Positions 8,974-17,666 of a stretch of DNA of 64,000 nucleotides are shown here, piece by piece. How positions within the stretch are numbered: the stretch's first letter is position 1; every line of letters starts with the position of its first letter. The position numbers and the translations under genes are program-made. Source of the DNA: Paractinoplanes ovalisporus. GTDB lineage: Bacteria > Actinomycetota > Actinomycetes > Mycobacteriales > Micromonosporaceae. Under the pieces are notes generated by a model that was not told where the DNA came from, ran no database searches, and was given only the letters and a program-made list of their open reading frames with translations. The stretch lies in the NCBI RefSeq assembly GCF_016834655.1, contig NZ_JAENHP010000009.1, positions 285,201 to 349,200 of the forward strand, read 5' to 3'.

Positions 8974-9068
8974 CCAGCCTCAACCCCGCGGTGAAAGCCG
9001 GTGACCCGACCAGCCTCAACCCCGTCGTGAAAGCCGGTGGCCCGACCAGCCTCAACCCCGCGGTGAAA
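8961..9068 (+). repeat. Tandem repeat, 36 bp x 3, spanning the stop codon
   Basis: Three full units (8961-8996, 8997-9032, 9033-9068) begin GCCGGTGRC and end CGTGAAA or CGGTGAAA. They differ at only a few positions. The TGA stop of the B12-binding gene lies in unit 1; units 2 and 3 read CGA at that place. The period equals 12 codons, so the antisense frame encodes a 12-residue repeat. Confidence 0.9.
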
Positions 9069-9103
9069 GCCCGAGGGAGAAGCGGATGGGCCGGAGGCAA
9101 GGG

Positions 9104-9140
9104 GAGAGGCCGGACGCACCCCTCACACGTCCGGCCTCTC
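9104..9140 (+). terminator. Strong hairpin terminator behind the B12-binding gene
   Basis: A perfect 13-bp stem, GAGAGGCCGGACG (9104-9116) with its complement at 9128-9140, encloses an 11-nt loop. It lies just behind the tandem repeat. There is no long T tract, which is common for actinobacterial terminators. Confidence 0.7.
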
Positions 9141-9505
9141 TATGCACGATGCCCCGCCGCCACCCCTCGACCGACAGGGCATCGGCCGCCTTCGCGCCGG
9201 GCGCGCCGTAGCGGTCCGACACCACACTCAACGACGCCCGGAGTGGGTGGTTACGCACGTCCGGCGGGGAAGTTCCGGAACACCGGGCACAGCCGTCCCA
9301 CGTACCTCTGGTGTGTGGTCTTGCACACCGCGCACCCGCGCCTACGGACCGGGTACTCAGGTCGCTAGTCTGCGAATGAAGGCCCGACGGGCCGGACATT
9401 CTTCACGCCGGCGACGCTGTTCCCAGGCCGCCGCGCACATCAGGTCGGGACGCGGGCGGTGTGGCTTGCCGGCGCTTGCTTGCCGTCGCGAGCGAAAGGA
9501 GACAC
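9141..9505 (+). other. Leader/promoter region of sucCD
   Basis: No gene is supported here; the open frames have poor codon bias. A small hairpin GGTGTG...CACACC lies near 9310-9330, and a weak -10-like TAGTCT starts at 9366. The sucC ribosome-binding sequence AAAGGA is at 9496-9501. A promoter for sucCD must lie in this stretch, but I cannot place it with confidence. Confidence 0.3.
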
Positions 9506-10684
9506 GTGGACCTGTTCGAGTATCAGGGGCGCGACCTCTTCGAACGGCACGGCCTGCCCGTGCTGGGCGGTGGCGTCGCCGAGACCCCGCAGGAGGCCCG
9601 GGCGATCGCCGAGCGGCTCGGCGGCAAGGTTGTCGTCAAGGCGCAGGTCAAGGTCGGTGGCCGTGGCAAGGCGGGCGGCGTCAAGCTGGCCGACGGCCCG
9701 GACGAGGCCGAGGCCCGCGCGACCGACATCCTGGGCATGGACATCAAGGGCCACACGGTTCACAAGGTGATGCTGGCCGAGACGGCCGACATCAAGGAGG
9801 AGTACTACTTCTCCTACCTGCTCGACCGCGCCAACCGTACCTTCCTCTGCATCGCCAGCGTCGCCGGCGGCATGGAGATCGAGCAGGTCGCCGAGGAGGA
9901 CCCCGACCGCGTCGCCAAGGTCGCCATCGACGCCAGCAAGGGCGTCGACGAGGCCAAGGCCCGCGAGATCGTCACCCAGGCCCAGTTCCCGGCCGAGGTC
10001 GCCGACCAGGTCGTCGACATCGCGGTCAAGCTGTGGCAGGCGTTCGTCGCCGAGGACGCCACCCTGGTCGAGGTCAACCCGCTGGCCAAGGTCGGCGACG
10101 GCCGCGTGCTCGCGCTCGACGCCAAGGTCACCCTGGACGAGAACGCGTCGTTCCGGCACCCCGACCACGAGGCGCTGGTCGACCAGTCCGCGGTCGACCC
10201 GCTGGAGCAGGCGGCCAAGGCCAAGAACCTCAACTACGTCAAGCTGGACGGCGAGGTCGGCATCATCGGCAACGGCGCCGGCCTGGTCATGTCCACCCTC
10301 GACGTGGTGGCCTACGCCGGCGAGCAGCACGGCAACGTCAAGCCGGCCAACTTCCTCGACATCGGTGGTGGCGCCAGCGCCCAGGTGATGGCGAACGGCC
10401 TCGAGATCGTCCTCGGCGACCCGGCCGTGAAGTCGGTCTTCGTCAACGTCTTCGGCGGCATCACCGCCTGCGACGAGGTCGCCAACGGCATCATCCAGGC
10501 TCTCGCCCTGCTCGGTGAGCGCGGCGAGCAGGTCACCAAGCCGCTGGTCGTGCGTCTCGACGGCAACAACGCCGAGGCCGGCCGGGCGATCCTCGACGGC
10601 GCGAACAACCCGCTGGTCGAGCGAGTGGACACGATGGATGGAGCGGCCGCACGGGCCGCCGAGCTCGCGGCTGCGGGGAAGTGA
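9506..10684 (+). CDS. sucC: Succinyl-CoA synthetase (ADP-forming), beta subunit
   Basis: A 392-residue ATP-grasp subunit of the TCA-cycle enzyme that interconverts succinyl-CoA and succinate with substrate-level ATP formation. It opens with DLFEYQGRDLFERHG, the usual N-terminus. It has the Gly-rich basic loop KVGGRGKAGGVK of the nucleotide site and the C-terminal CoA-ligase half with FLDIGGGAS and NVFGGIT. The frame is open from 9461, but the GTG at 9506 is the family start and has AAAGGA upstream. sucD follows after 4 bp and would form the heterotetramer partner. Confidence 0.97.
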   Translation: MDLFEYQGRDLFERHGLPVLGGGVAETPQEARAIAERLGGKVVVKAQVKVGGRGKAGGVKLADGPDEAEARATDILGMDIKGHTVHKVMLAETADIKEEYYFSYLLDRANRTFLCIASVAGGMEIEQVAEEDPDRVAKVAIDASKGVDEAKAREIVTQAQFPAEVADQVVDIAVKLWQAFVAEDATLVEVNPLAKVGDGRVLALDAKVTLDENASFRHPDHEALVDQSAVDPLEQAAKAKNLNYVKLDGEVGIIGNGAGLVMSTLDVVAYAGEQHGNVKPANFLDIGGGASAQVMANGLEIVLGDPAVKSVFVNVFGGITACDEVANGIIQALALLGERGEQVTKPLVVRLDGNNAEAGRAILDGANNPLVERVDTMDGAAARAAELAAAGK

Positions 10685-10688
10685 CGAC

Positions 10689-11570
10689 ATGGCAATCTGG
10701 CTCACCAAGGAATCCAAGGTCATCGTCCAGGGCATGACCGGCTCCGAAGGCTCGAAGCACACGCGGCGCATGCTGGCCGCGGGCACCAACGTGGTCGGCG
10801 GCGTGAACCCGCGCAAGGCCGGCACGACGGTGGACTTCGACGGCACCGAGCTTCCGGTGTTCGCGAGCGTCGCCGAGGCGATGAAGGAGACCGGCGCCGA
10901 CGTGTCGGTCATCTTCGTGCCGCCGGCGTTCACCAAGGCCGCGATCGTCGAGGCGATCGACGCCGAGATCCCGCTCGCCGTCGTGATCACCGAGGGCGTG
11001 CCGGTGCAGGACAGCGCGGCCGCCTGGGCCTACAACGTGGACCGCGGTCAGAAGACCCGGATCATCGGCCCGAACTGCCCGGGCATCGCCTCGCCGGGCG
11101 CCAGCAACGCCGGCATCATCCCGGCCGACATCACCCCGGGTGGCCGCATCGGCCTGGTCAGCAAGAGCGGCACGCTGACCTACCAGCTCATGTACGAGCT
11201 GCGCGACTTCGGTTTCTCGACCGCCGTCGGCATCGGTGGCGACCCGGTCATCGGCACCACGCACATCGACGCGCTCAAGGCGTTCCAGGACGACCCCGAC
11301 ACCGACGCGATCGTCATGATCGGTGAGATCGGCGGCGACGCCGAGGAGCGGGCGGCCGAGTTCATCAAGGCCAACGTCACCAAGCCGGTCGTCGGCTACA
11401 TCGCCGGCTTCACCGCCCCGCCCGGCAAGACCATGGGTCACGCCGGCGCGATCATCTCGGGCTCCGCGGGCACCGCGGACGCCAAGAAGGAGGCCCTCGA
11501 GGCCGCGGGCGTCAAGGTCGGCAAGACGCCGAGCGAGACCGCCCGGCTCATGCGCGAGGTCATGAGCTGA
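10689..11570 (+). CDS. sucD: Succinyl-CoA synthetase, alpha subunit
   Basis: A 293-residue CoA-binding subunit. The N-terminal Rossmann domain carries VIVQGMTGSEG, followed by GPNCPGI. The phosphorylated active-site histidine is in MGHAGAI (His251). The ATG four bases after sucC gives the standard start MAIWLTKESK. A longer open frame begins inside sucC at 10515 but is out of register with family N-termini. The pair is the first part of the block sucC-sucD-perM-purN-purH. Confidence 0.97.
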   Translation: MAIWLTKESKVIVQGMTGSEGSKHTRRMLAAGTNVVGGVNPRKAGTTVDFDGTELPVFASVAEAMKETGADVSVIFVPPAFTKAAIVEAIDAEIPLAVVITEGVPVQDSAAAWAYNVDRGQKTRIIGPNCPGIASPGASNAGIIPADITPGGRIGLVSKSGTLTYQLMYELRDFGFSTAVGIGGDPVIGTTHIDALKAFQDDPDTDAIVMIGEIGGDAEERAAEFIKANVTKPVVGYIAGFTAPPGKTMGHAGAIISGSAGTADAKKEALEAAGVKVGKTPSETARLMREVMS

Positions 11571-11683
11571 CCACGCACTCCATGCGGCCGGCGCGCCGCC
11601 GAACGGGTCCGGGCGATCCGATCGGCGGCGCGCCGTCGTTTCTGCATCGCCTGCCCGGCCACGGCGTGGAAAAGTAGGCCGCG

Positions 11684-13093
11684 ATGCCGACCACACCCGA
11701 CCGGACCGAAGACTCGGACGACCCCTTCGCGGTCGCCGAGGCAGCGGAGGTCGCCCACGAGACCGTGCCGGTCGACATCCAGCGCGACACCGAGGCGATC
11801 CAGCGCGACACCGAAGCCGTCCAACGGTCGACCGAAGCCGTCGATGTCGCCCGGGAGCAGCGCACGGTCCTGGTCGACGACAAGGTCCAGGCCAACCGCG
11901 AGACGGTCAAGCTGCCCACCCAGCGCCGCCCGCCGCAGCGCCCGGCGAAGCGGGCCCCGCTGCCGGTGGCGGCCGCCTTCGCCACGCTCTGGGCGGCCCT
12001 GCTCTCCTATCTGCCGGTCGCCGCGGTCATCGGCCTTGCCCGCACCCTCGAGGGCAGCGGGGGCCTGCTGGGCGCCGCCCACGCCGGTCTGGCCGGGTGG
12101 CTGCTCGGCCACGGCGTTCCTATCGGCACCTCGATCGGTTCTCTCGGCCTCACCCCGCTGCTGCTCAGCATGCTGGTGGTCTGGCGGCTGAGCCGGGCCG
12201 GCCTGCACGTCACCCGGGCCGTCGGCGCCCGCCGCTCGGGCTCCACCCTGCGCGCGGTGTCGGTGGCGTTCGCCATCGCCCTGACCTATTCGCTGCTCGG
12301 CTCGGTCTGTGCGCTGCTCGTCGACGGCCGCGGCACCGAGATCACCGCGGGCCGGGCCGCGCTCAACTTCTTCGTGATCGGCGGCGGGGCGGCGCTGGTC
12401 GGTTCCTTGCGCGGCACCGACGCCCTGCGCGTCTGGGCCGAGCGCCTGCCCGGCCCGGTGCGCCACGGGATGCGTACGGGAGTCATGGCCGCACTTTTTG
12501 TCCTCGCGGCCGGCGCCGGGGTCACCGGTCTCTCGATCGCGATCGGCGGCGGCCAGGCGGCCGACATGATCTCGGCCTACCGCACCGGCGTGGCCGGCCA
12601 GGCGGGCATCACCCTGGTCAGCCTCGCGTACGGCGTCAACGGCGTGATCTGGGCGGCGGCCTACCTGCTCGGCCCCGGCTTCGCGCTCGGCACCGGCTCG
12701 GTGATCCGCCTCACCGAGGTGACCGTCGGCCCGCTGCCCACCCTGCCCCTGCTGGCCGGTCTGCCGAACGGCCCGATGGGCGCGGCCGGAACCCTGTTGC
12801 TGGCCCTGCCCGTGGCGGCCGGCCTGGCCGTGGGCTGGCTGCTCATGCTGCGCCTGCCGCGTGAGACGTCGTGGCCGGCCGTGCTCGGCAGCGGTCTACT
12901 CGCCGGTCCGGTCGCGGGGGTGGTGCTCGGCCTGCTGGCGGAGTTCTCCGGCGGCCCGCTGGGCGACGGCCGGCTGGCGACGATCGGCCCCGACCCGTGG
13001 ACGGTCGGTCTGGTCGCCACCGCCGTGCTCGGCGTCTCGGCGGCCCTTGGCGCGGCCGCGGCCAAGATTCTCCGCCCGGCCCCCAAGGCATGA
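11684..13093 (+). CDS. perM: DUF6350 / PerM-like multipass membrane protein
   Basis: A 469-residue protein. Residues 1 to about 90 are hydrophilic and include a short imperfect heptad-like repeat (IQRDTEA, IQRDTEA, VQRSTEA). The remainder is a chain of roughly nine or ten hydrophobic segments. In Mycobacterium the gene at this place, between sucCD and purN-purH, is perM (Rv0955), a cell-division-associated membrane protein of this family. The assignment rests on topology and conserved neighbourhood rather than on a motif. The acidic, repetitive N-terminal extension looks lineage-specific. It ends at a strong bidirectional terminator. Confidence 0.8.
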   Translation: MPTTPDRTEDSDDPFAVAEAAEVAHETVPVDIQRDTEAIQRDTEAVQRSTEAVDVAREQRTVLVDDKVQANRETVKLPTQRRPPQRPAKRAPLPVAAAFATLWAALLSYLPVAAVIGLARTLEGSGGLLGAAHAGLAGWLLGHGVPIGTSIGSLGLTPLLLSMLVVWRLSRAGLHVTRAVGARRSGSTLRAVSVAFAIALTYSLLGSVCALLVDGRGTEITAGRAALNFFVIGGGAALVGSLRGTDALRVWAERLPGPVRHGMRTGVMAALFVLAAGAGVTGLSIAIGGGQAADMISAYRTGVAGQAGITLVSLAYGVNGVIWAAAYLLGPGFALGTGSVIRLTEVTVGPLPTLPLLAGLPNGPMGAAGTLLLALPVAAGLAVGWLLMLRLPRETSWPAVLGSGLLAGPVAGVVLGLLAEFSGGPLGDGRLATIGPDPWTVGLVATAVLGVSAALGAAAAKILRPAPKA

Positions 13094-13125
13094 AAAAAGG
13101 GGGCGCCGACCGGCGCCCCCTTTTT
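13094..13125. terminator. Bidirectional rho-independent terminator
   Basis: AAAAAGGGGGCGCCG, a 2-nt loop, then the perfect complement ending in TTTTT. The 15-bp stem has A and T tracts on both sides, so it serves perM on the plus strand and the convergent DUF4190 gene on the minus strand. It starts at the last base of the perM stop codon. Confidence 0.92.
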
Positions 13126-13135
13126 CCCGCGAACG

Positions 13136-13483
13136 TCAGTTGCTGCTGTTGTTCGTGAAGTCTTCCCAGTTGATGCTGCTGCCCGCGGTGATCGCCCAGA
13201 TCAGCAGGGCGATGCCGAGCACCGCACCGACCGCGCCGGTGATCAGGCCGGCCATGGCCTGGCTGCGGTTGGTGGCCCGGCCCGCGTTGGCCTTCTGCAG
13301 GCCGAGGTAGCTGACGACCGCGGCCGCGATGCCCAGCGGAATGCCCAGGTAGAAGCAGCAGACCAGCGGAATCGACACGATTCCGAGGATCATGCCGACA
13401 AGACCCTGGGTGTTCTCCGGAGCCGCCGGCACACCGCCCGGCTCGCCGCCCGGGGGACCGTAGTACGGGGGTGGGGTAGTCAC
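13136..13483 (-). CDS. DUF4190-type small membrane protein
   Basis: A 115-residue protein with a Pro/Gly-rich cytoplasmic N-terminus (PPPYYGPPGGEPGG) and two hydrophobic helices (about residues 30-52 and 80-103). Between them lies KANAGRATNRSQAMAG. This pattern is typical of DUF4190 proteins, whose function is unknown. The GTG at 13483 was chosen because AGGAGG lies eight bases upstream, although the frame stays open to 13711. Two 24-bp direct repeats lie just upstream and may be regulatory. Confidence 0.8.
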   Translation of the reverse strand: MTTPPPYYGPPGGEPGGVPAAPENTQGLVGMILGIVSIPLVCCFYLGIPLGIAAAVVSYLGLQKANAGRATNRSQAMAGLITGAVGAVLGIALLIWAITAGSSINWEDFTNNSSN

Positions 13484-13498
13484 GCGCAGTTCCTCCTG

Positions 13499-13546
13499 TG
13501 CATATAGCCCTCGAGCAGTGAGTGCATATGGCTCGTGAGCAGTGAG
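13499..13546 (-). repeat. Two 24-bp direct repeats upstream of the DUF4190 gene
   Basis: Units at 13499-13522 and 13523-13546 both start TGCATAT and end GAGCAGTGAG, with a few differences in the middle. They lie immediately before the ribosome-binding site of the DUF4190 gene and 110 bp from purN. Head-to-tail spacing of 24 bp is close to two helical turns, so paired regulator binding is possible (inference). Confidence 0.75.
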
Positions 13547-13655
13547 AAATCCGAATCTCTGAGGACCGGCAGCGTATCTGAAGATCAGCTGTTTCGCCTG
13601 CCCTGAGCCCATACCCGTTGTCGGTCGTCCCGCTGTGCGGAGATAGGGTGCTCGG

Positions 13656-14273
13656 GTGACCGACCCCGCGCCCGCCCGCCTGGTCGTCCTCGTCTCCGGT
13701 TCGGGCAGCAACCTTCAGGCTCTGCTCGACGCCTCGGCCGACCCCGCCTACGGCGCGCAGGTCGTGGCCGTGGGCGCCGACCGCGACGGCATCGCCGGTC
13801 TCGACCGGGCCGCCGCCGCGGGTGTGCCCACCTTCGTCGACCCGGTGAAGGCCTACGAGACGCGAGACGACTGGGACGCCGCCCTCGCCGCCCACGTCGC
13901 CGAGTTCAAGCCCGACCTGATCGTCTCGGCCGGCTTCCTCAAGCTGGTCGGGCCGCAGTTCCTGGCCGCGTTCGGCGACCGTTACATCAACACCCACAAC
14001 GCGCTGCTGCCGTCGTTCCCCGGCATCCACGGCCCGCGCGACGCCCTCGCCTACGGCGTCAAGATCGCCGGGGCGACCCTCTTCTTCGTCGACGCCGGCG
14101 TCGACACCGGCCCGATCATCGCCCAGGTCGCGGTCCCCGTGCTCGACGACGACACGGAAGACACGCTGACCGAGCGGATCAAGGTGGCCGAGCGGGCCCA
14201 GCTGGTCGAGCACGTCGGCCGCCTGGTGCGCGAGGGCTGGACCATTCAGAACAGGAAGGTACGCATTCCATGA
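13656..14273 (+). CDS. purN: Phosphoribosylglycinamide formyltransferase
   Basis: A 205-residue enzyme transferring formyl from 10-formyl-THF to GAR in purine synthesis. The phosphate loop GSGSNLQAL is at residues 15-23. The catalytic triad is present: N112 and H114 in INTHNALLPSF, and D150 in DAGVDTGPI. Start is GTG. The stop overlaps the purH start as ATGA, so the two are coupled. Confidence 0.97.
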   Translation: MTDPAPARLVVLVSGSGSNLQALLDASADPAYGAQVVAVGADRDGIAGLDRAAAAGVPTFVDPVKAYETRDDWDAALAAHVAEFKPDLIVSAGFLKLVGPQFLAAFGDRYINTHNALLPSFPGIHGPRDALAYGVKIAGATLFFVDAGVDTGPIIAQVAVPVLDDDTEDTLTERIKVAERAQLVEHVGRLVREGWTIQNRKVRIP

Positions 14274-15838
14274 GCAGCTCCGACGAGGGCCGCCGCCCGA
14301 TCAAGCGGGCACTGCTGAGCGTTTACGACAAGACCGGCCTCGTCGAGCTCGCCCAGGCGCTCTCCGCGGCCGGTGTCGAGATCGTCTCCACCGGTTCGAC
14401 CGCCTCCACCGTCGAGGCGGCCGGTGTCCCCGTCACCCGGGTCGAACAGCTCACCGGCTTCCCCGAGACCCTCGACGGCCGGGTCAAGACGCTGCACCCC
14501 CGCGTGCACGCCGGCCTGCTGGCCGACCTGCGGCTGGAGAGCCACGCGGCCCAGCTGGCCGAGCTCGAGATCGCCCCGTTCGAGCTGCTGGTCAGCAACC
14601 TCTACCCGTTCACCCAGACCGTGGCGTCGGGCGCGGGCGTCGACGAGTGCGTCGAACAGATCGACATCGGCGGTCCGGCCATGGTGCGCGCGGCCGCGAA
14701 GAACCACCCCTCGGTCGCCGTGGTGACGACCCCCGAGGCGTACGGGCTGATCTCGGACGCTCTGGAAAACGGTGGCTTCACGCTTCCTCAGCGCAAGGCG
14801 CTCGCGGCCCGGGCCTTCGCCGACATCGCCGAGTACGACGTGGCCGTGGCCAACTGGACGGCGAGCACCCTGGTCGAGGAGGCCGGCTTCCCCGCGTTCG
14901 CCGGCCTGGCCCTGGTCAAGCAGAACACCCTGCGTTACGGCGAGAACCCGCACCAGCAGGCCGCGCTCTACGCCGACCCGGGCGCGCCCGCCGGTCTGGC
15001 CCAGGCCGAGCTGGTGCACGGCGGTGAGCTGTCGTTCAACAACTACGTCGACGCCGACGCGGCCTGGCGCAGCGCCAACGACTTCGACGAGCCCTGCGTG
15101 GCCATCATCAAGCACGCCAACCCCTGCGGCATCGCGGTCGGCGCCGACATCGCCGACGCGCACCGCAAGGCCAACGACTGCGACCCGGTCTCGGCGTTCG
15201 GCGGCGTCATCGCGGCCAACCGCGTGGTCACCGAGGCCATGGCCAAGCAGCTCGACGGCATCTTCACCGAGGTGATCGTCGCTCCCGCGTACGAGGAAGC
15301 CGCCCTGGACGTCTTCCGCGCCAAGAAGAAGCTGCGGGTGCTCATCGCGCCCGAGTGGAATCCGCCGCGGGCCGAGGTCAAGCAGGTCGGCGGGGGCGCG
15401 CTGGTGCAGCTGTCCGACCGCATCGACGCGCCCGGCGACGACCCGGCCAACTGGACGCTGGCGACCGGCGAGGCCGCCTCGGCCGACGACCTGGCCGACC
15501 TGGCGTTCGCGTGGCGGGCCATCCGCAGCGTGAAGAGCAACGCGATCCTGCTGGCCCACGACGGCGCGACCGTCGGTGTCGGCATGGGCCAGGTCAACCG
15601 GGTCGACGCCGCGCACCTCGCGGTCAACCGGGCCGGCGCCGACCGGGCCAAGGGCAGCGTGGCCGCCTCCGACGCGTTCTTCCCGTTCCCCGACGGGCTC
15701 GAGGTGCTGGTCGCGGCCGGCATCAAGGCGATCGTGCAGCCGGGCGGCTCGATCCGTGACGACCAGGTGATCGCGGCCGCGGCCCAGGCCGGCGTCACCG
15801 TCTATCTCACCGGCACCCGTCACTTCTTCCACGGCTGA
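14270..15838 (+). CDS. purH: Bifunctional AICAR transformylase / IMP cyclohydrolase
   Basis: A 522-residue enzyme catalysing the last two steps of IMP synthesis. The N-terminal MGS-like cyclohydrolase domain carries SVYDKTG and STGSTAST, then RVKTLHPRVHAG. The C-terminal transformylase domain carries KHANPCG with the catalytic Lys-His pair, DPVSAFGG and the terminal segment PGGSIRDD followed by GTRHFFHG. Length and ends are canonical. It is coupled to purN by a 4-bp overlap, and a pentapeptide-repeat gene follows after 6 bp. Confidence 0.97.
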   Translation: MSSSDEGRRPIKRALLSVYDKTGLVELAQALSAAGVEIVSTGSTASTVEAAGVPVTRVEQLTGFPETLDGRVKTLHPRVHAGLLADLRLESHAAQLAELEIAPFELLVSNLYPFTQTVASGAGVDECVEQIDIGGPAMVRAAAKNHPSVAVVTTPEAYGLISDALENGGFTLPQRKALAARAFADIAEYDVAVANWTASTLVEEAGFPAFAGLALVKQNTLRYGENPHQQAALYADPGAPAGLAQAELVHGGELSFNNYVDADAAWRSANDFDEPCVAIIKHANPCGIAVGADIADAHRKANDCDPVSAFGGVIAANRVVTEAMAKQLDGIFTEVIVAPAYEEAALDVFRAKKKLRVLIAPEWNPPRAEVKQVGGGALVQLSDRIDAPGDDPANWTLATGEAASADDLADLAFAWRAIRSVKSNAILLAHDGATVGVGMGQVNRVDAAHLAVNRAGADRAKGSVAASDAFFPFPDGLEVLVAAGIKAIVQPGGSIRDDQVIAAAAQAGVTVYLTGTRHFFHG

Positions 15839-15844
15839 CCCGCC

Positions 15845-16438
15845 ATGGAAGACCTCGTGCAGGACACCACCTTCCGCGGCCGTGACTGGGCGCTGGAGGA
15901 GGTCGCCGGTGTCCGGTACGAGGACTGCGCGTTCCACGACGTCGACTGGTCGGAGGCGCACCTGGTCGGGTGCGTCTTCACCAACTGCACCTTCGGCAAC
16001 GTACGGTTCAACGCGGCCGTCCTGGAACGGGTGGCCATCATGCAGTCGACGCTGCAGCGCTGCTCGTTCTTCGACGCCACGCTGACCGACTGCAAACTGA
16101 CCGGCACCCAGTTCGTCGACTGCGGGCTGCGGCCCCTCAAGATCGCGGGCGGCGACTGGGGTTTCGTGTCGCTGCGCGGGCAGAACCTGACCGGCGTCGG
16201 GCTGGGCGGACTACGGTTGCGGGAGGCCGACCTGATGGGCGCCGACCTCTCGCGGGCCGACCTGCGCGATGCCGACCTGTCCTCCGCGCGGCTCACCGAC
16301 GTCGTCCTCAAGGGGGCCGACCTGCGCGGTGCCGACCTCGACGGGGTCGAGTTGCGCGGTGTCGACCTCACCGGAGCCACGATCGACCTGGAACAGGCGG
16401 TGCAGTTCGCCACCGCTCACGGTGCGACAGTGGCTTAA
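15845..16438 (+). CDS. Pentapeptide-repeat protein
   Basis: A 197-residue protein. Its C-terminal half is made of A(D/N)LxX pentapeptides (EADLMGADLSRADLRDADLS, then further GADLRGADL copies). The N-terminal half holds looser repeats with F or C at the centre (CAFHDVDW, CVFTNCTF, CSFFDATL). Such repeats fold as a right-handed quadrilateral beta-helix. Some members mimic DNA and protect gyrase, but no feature here proves that. It starts six bases after purH and is probably cotranscribed with purNH. No signal peptide is seen, so it is cytoplasmic. Confidence 0.88.
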   Translation: MEDLVQDTTFRGRDWALEEVAGVRYEDCAFHDVDWSEAHLVGCVFTNCTFGNVRFNAAVLERVAIMQSTLQRCSFFDATLTDCKLTGTQFVDCGLRPLKIAGGDWGFVSLRGQNLTGVGLGGLRLREADLMGADLSRADLRDADLSSARLTDVVLKGADLRGADLDGVELRGVDLTGATIDLEQAVQFATAHGATVA

Positions 16439-16526
16439 CTCGCGTTGAGGCGACCGGCCGGTAATACGGCGTTAACCGACTGATACGGTCCGGAAAAATC
16501 GTCCCTAGACTGGGAGTGGATGAGCA

Positions 16527-17477
16527 ATGGGTAAGAAGGTAACCGTCGTAGGTGCCGGTTTCTACGGCTCGACGACCGCGCAGCGCCTGGCCGAGTACGA
16601 CATCTTCGAAACCGTTGTGCTCACCGACATCATCGACGGCAAGCCGGCCGGTCTCGCGCTCGACATGAACCAGTCCCGGCCGATCGAGGGCTTCGAGACC
16701 AAGATCGTCGGCGCCACCACCGGCCCCAACGGCGAGGGCTACGAGGCCATCGAGGGCTCCGACGTCGTGGTCGTCACCGCCGGCCTGCCCCGCAAGCCCG
16801 GCATGAGCCGCATGGACCTGCTCGAGGTCAACGCGAAGATCGTGCGCCAGGTCGCCGAGAACATCGCCAAGTACGCCCCCAACGCCGTCGTCATCGTCGT
16901 GTCGAACCCGGTCGACGAGATGACCGCCCTCGCCCAGCTCGCCACCCAGTTCCCCAAGAACCGGGTGTTCGGCCAGGCCGGCGTGCTCGACACGGCCCGC
17001 TTCACGAACTCGATCGCCGAGACCCTCGCGGTGCCGGTGAAGAGTGTCAAGGCCCTCACGCTGGGCTCGCACGGCGACACCATGGTGCCGGTCCCGTCGC
17101 GCTGCACCGTCGACGGCAAGCCGCTGTCCGACCTGCTGCCCGCCGACAAGATCGAGGAGCTGGTCGTCCGCACCCGCAACGGCGGGGCCGAGGTCGTGGC
17201 CCTGCTCAAGACCGGTTCGGCCTACTACGCCCCGTCGGCCGCGGCCGCCCGCATGGCCAAGGCCGTCGTCGAGGACTCGGGCGCCGTCCTGCCGGTCTGC
17301 GCGTGGGTCGACGGCGAGTACGGCATCTCCGGCGTCTACCTGGGCGTCGAGGCCCAGATCGGCGCCGAGGGCATCAAGAAGGTCGTCGAGGACAAGCTCA
17401 CCGACACCGAGCTGGCCGGTCTCAAGGAGGCCGCCGAGGCCGTCCGCGCCAAGCAGGCGGACGTCGCCAACCTCTGA
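16527..17477 (+). CDS. mdh: Malate dehydrogenase, LDH-like type
   Basis: A 316-residue NAD-dependent enzyme of the TCA cycle. It has the dinucleotide loop GAGFYGSTTA (residues 9-18) and an Asp after the second strand (LTDI) that favours NAD. The segment GLPRKPGMSRMDLL carries the malate-selecting arginine, and the catalytic histidine is in LGSHGDTMVP. It belongs to the LDH-like group (as in Bacillus) rather than the longer cytosolic type of many Streptomyces. It has its own upstream region and ends at a T-rich hairpin. Confidence 0.95.
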   Translation: MGKKVTVVGAGFYGSTTAQRLAEYDIFETVVLTDIIDGKPAGLALDMNQSRPIEGFETKIVGATTGPNGEGYEAIEGSDVVVVTAGLPRKPGMSRMDLLEVNAKIVRQVAENIAKYAPNAVVIVVSNPVDEMTALAQLATQFPKNRVFGQAGVLDTARFTNSIAETLAVPVKSVKALTLGSHGDTMVPVPSRCTVDGKPLSDLLPADKIEELVVRTRNGGAEVVALLKTGSAYYAPSAAAARMAKAVVEDSGAVLPVCAWVDGEYGISGVYLGVEAQIGAEGIKKVVEDKLTDTELAGLKEAAEAVRAKQADVANL

Positions 17478-17511
17478 TCGATGCCGCGTGGTGTGCCGCG
17501 CGAAACTTGGG

Positions 17512-17540
17512 AAGGCCGGGACTTTTGGTTCCGGCCTTTT
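17512..17540 (+). terminator. Rho-independent terminator of mdh
   Basis: AAGGCCGG (17512-17519) pairs with CCGGCCTT (17531-17538) around an 11-nt loop and runs into TTTT. Confidence 0.88.
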
Positions 17541-17666
17541 CTCGTACGCAGCGTGGCCGCCGGACAGACGCAGCCGGGGCCGTTCCCGGCGACTCGTCCC
17601 TTTCCCTCACGCTCATGAGATCGCAAGAGCCCGAAGCGCGTCCCGGCTTCCGGCGGGCGGCCCTTA

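Noticed and set aside
8961..9068. CRISPR-like array with 36-bp repeats
   Set aside because: Units are directly adjacent with no spacers, and no cas genes are present.
11911..11936. Biosynthetic gene cluster signatures (PKS/NRPS) anywhere in the window
   Set aside because: No carrier, ketosynthase, condensation or adenylation domains were seen; the only secondary-type cluster is for polysaccharide.
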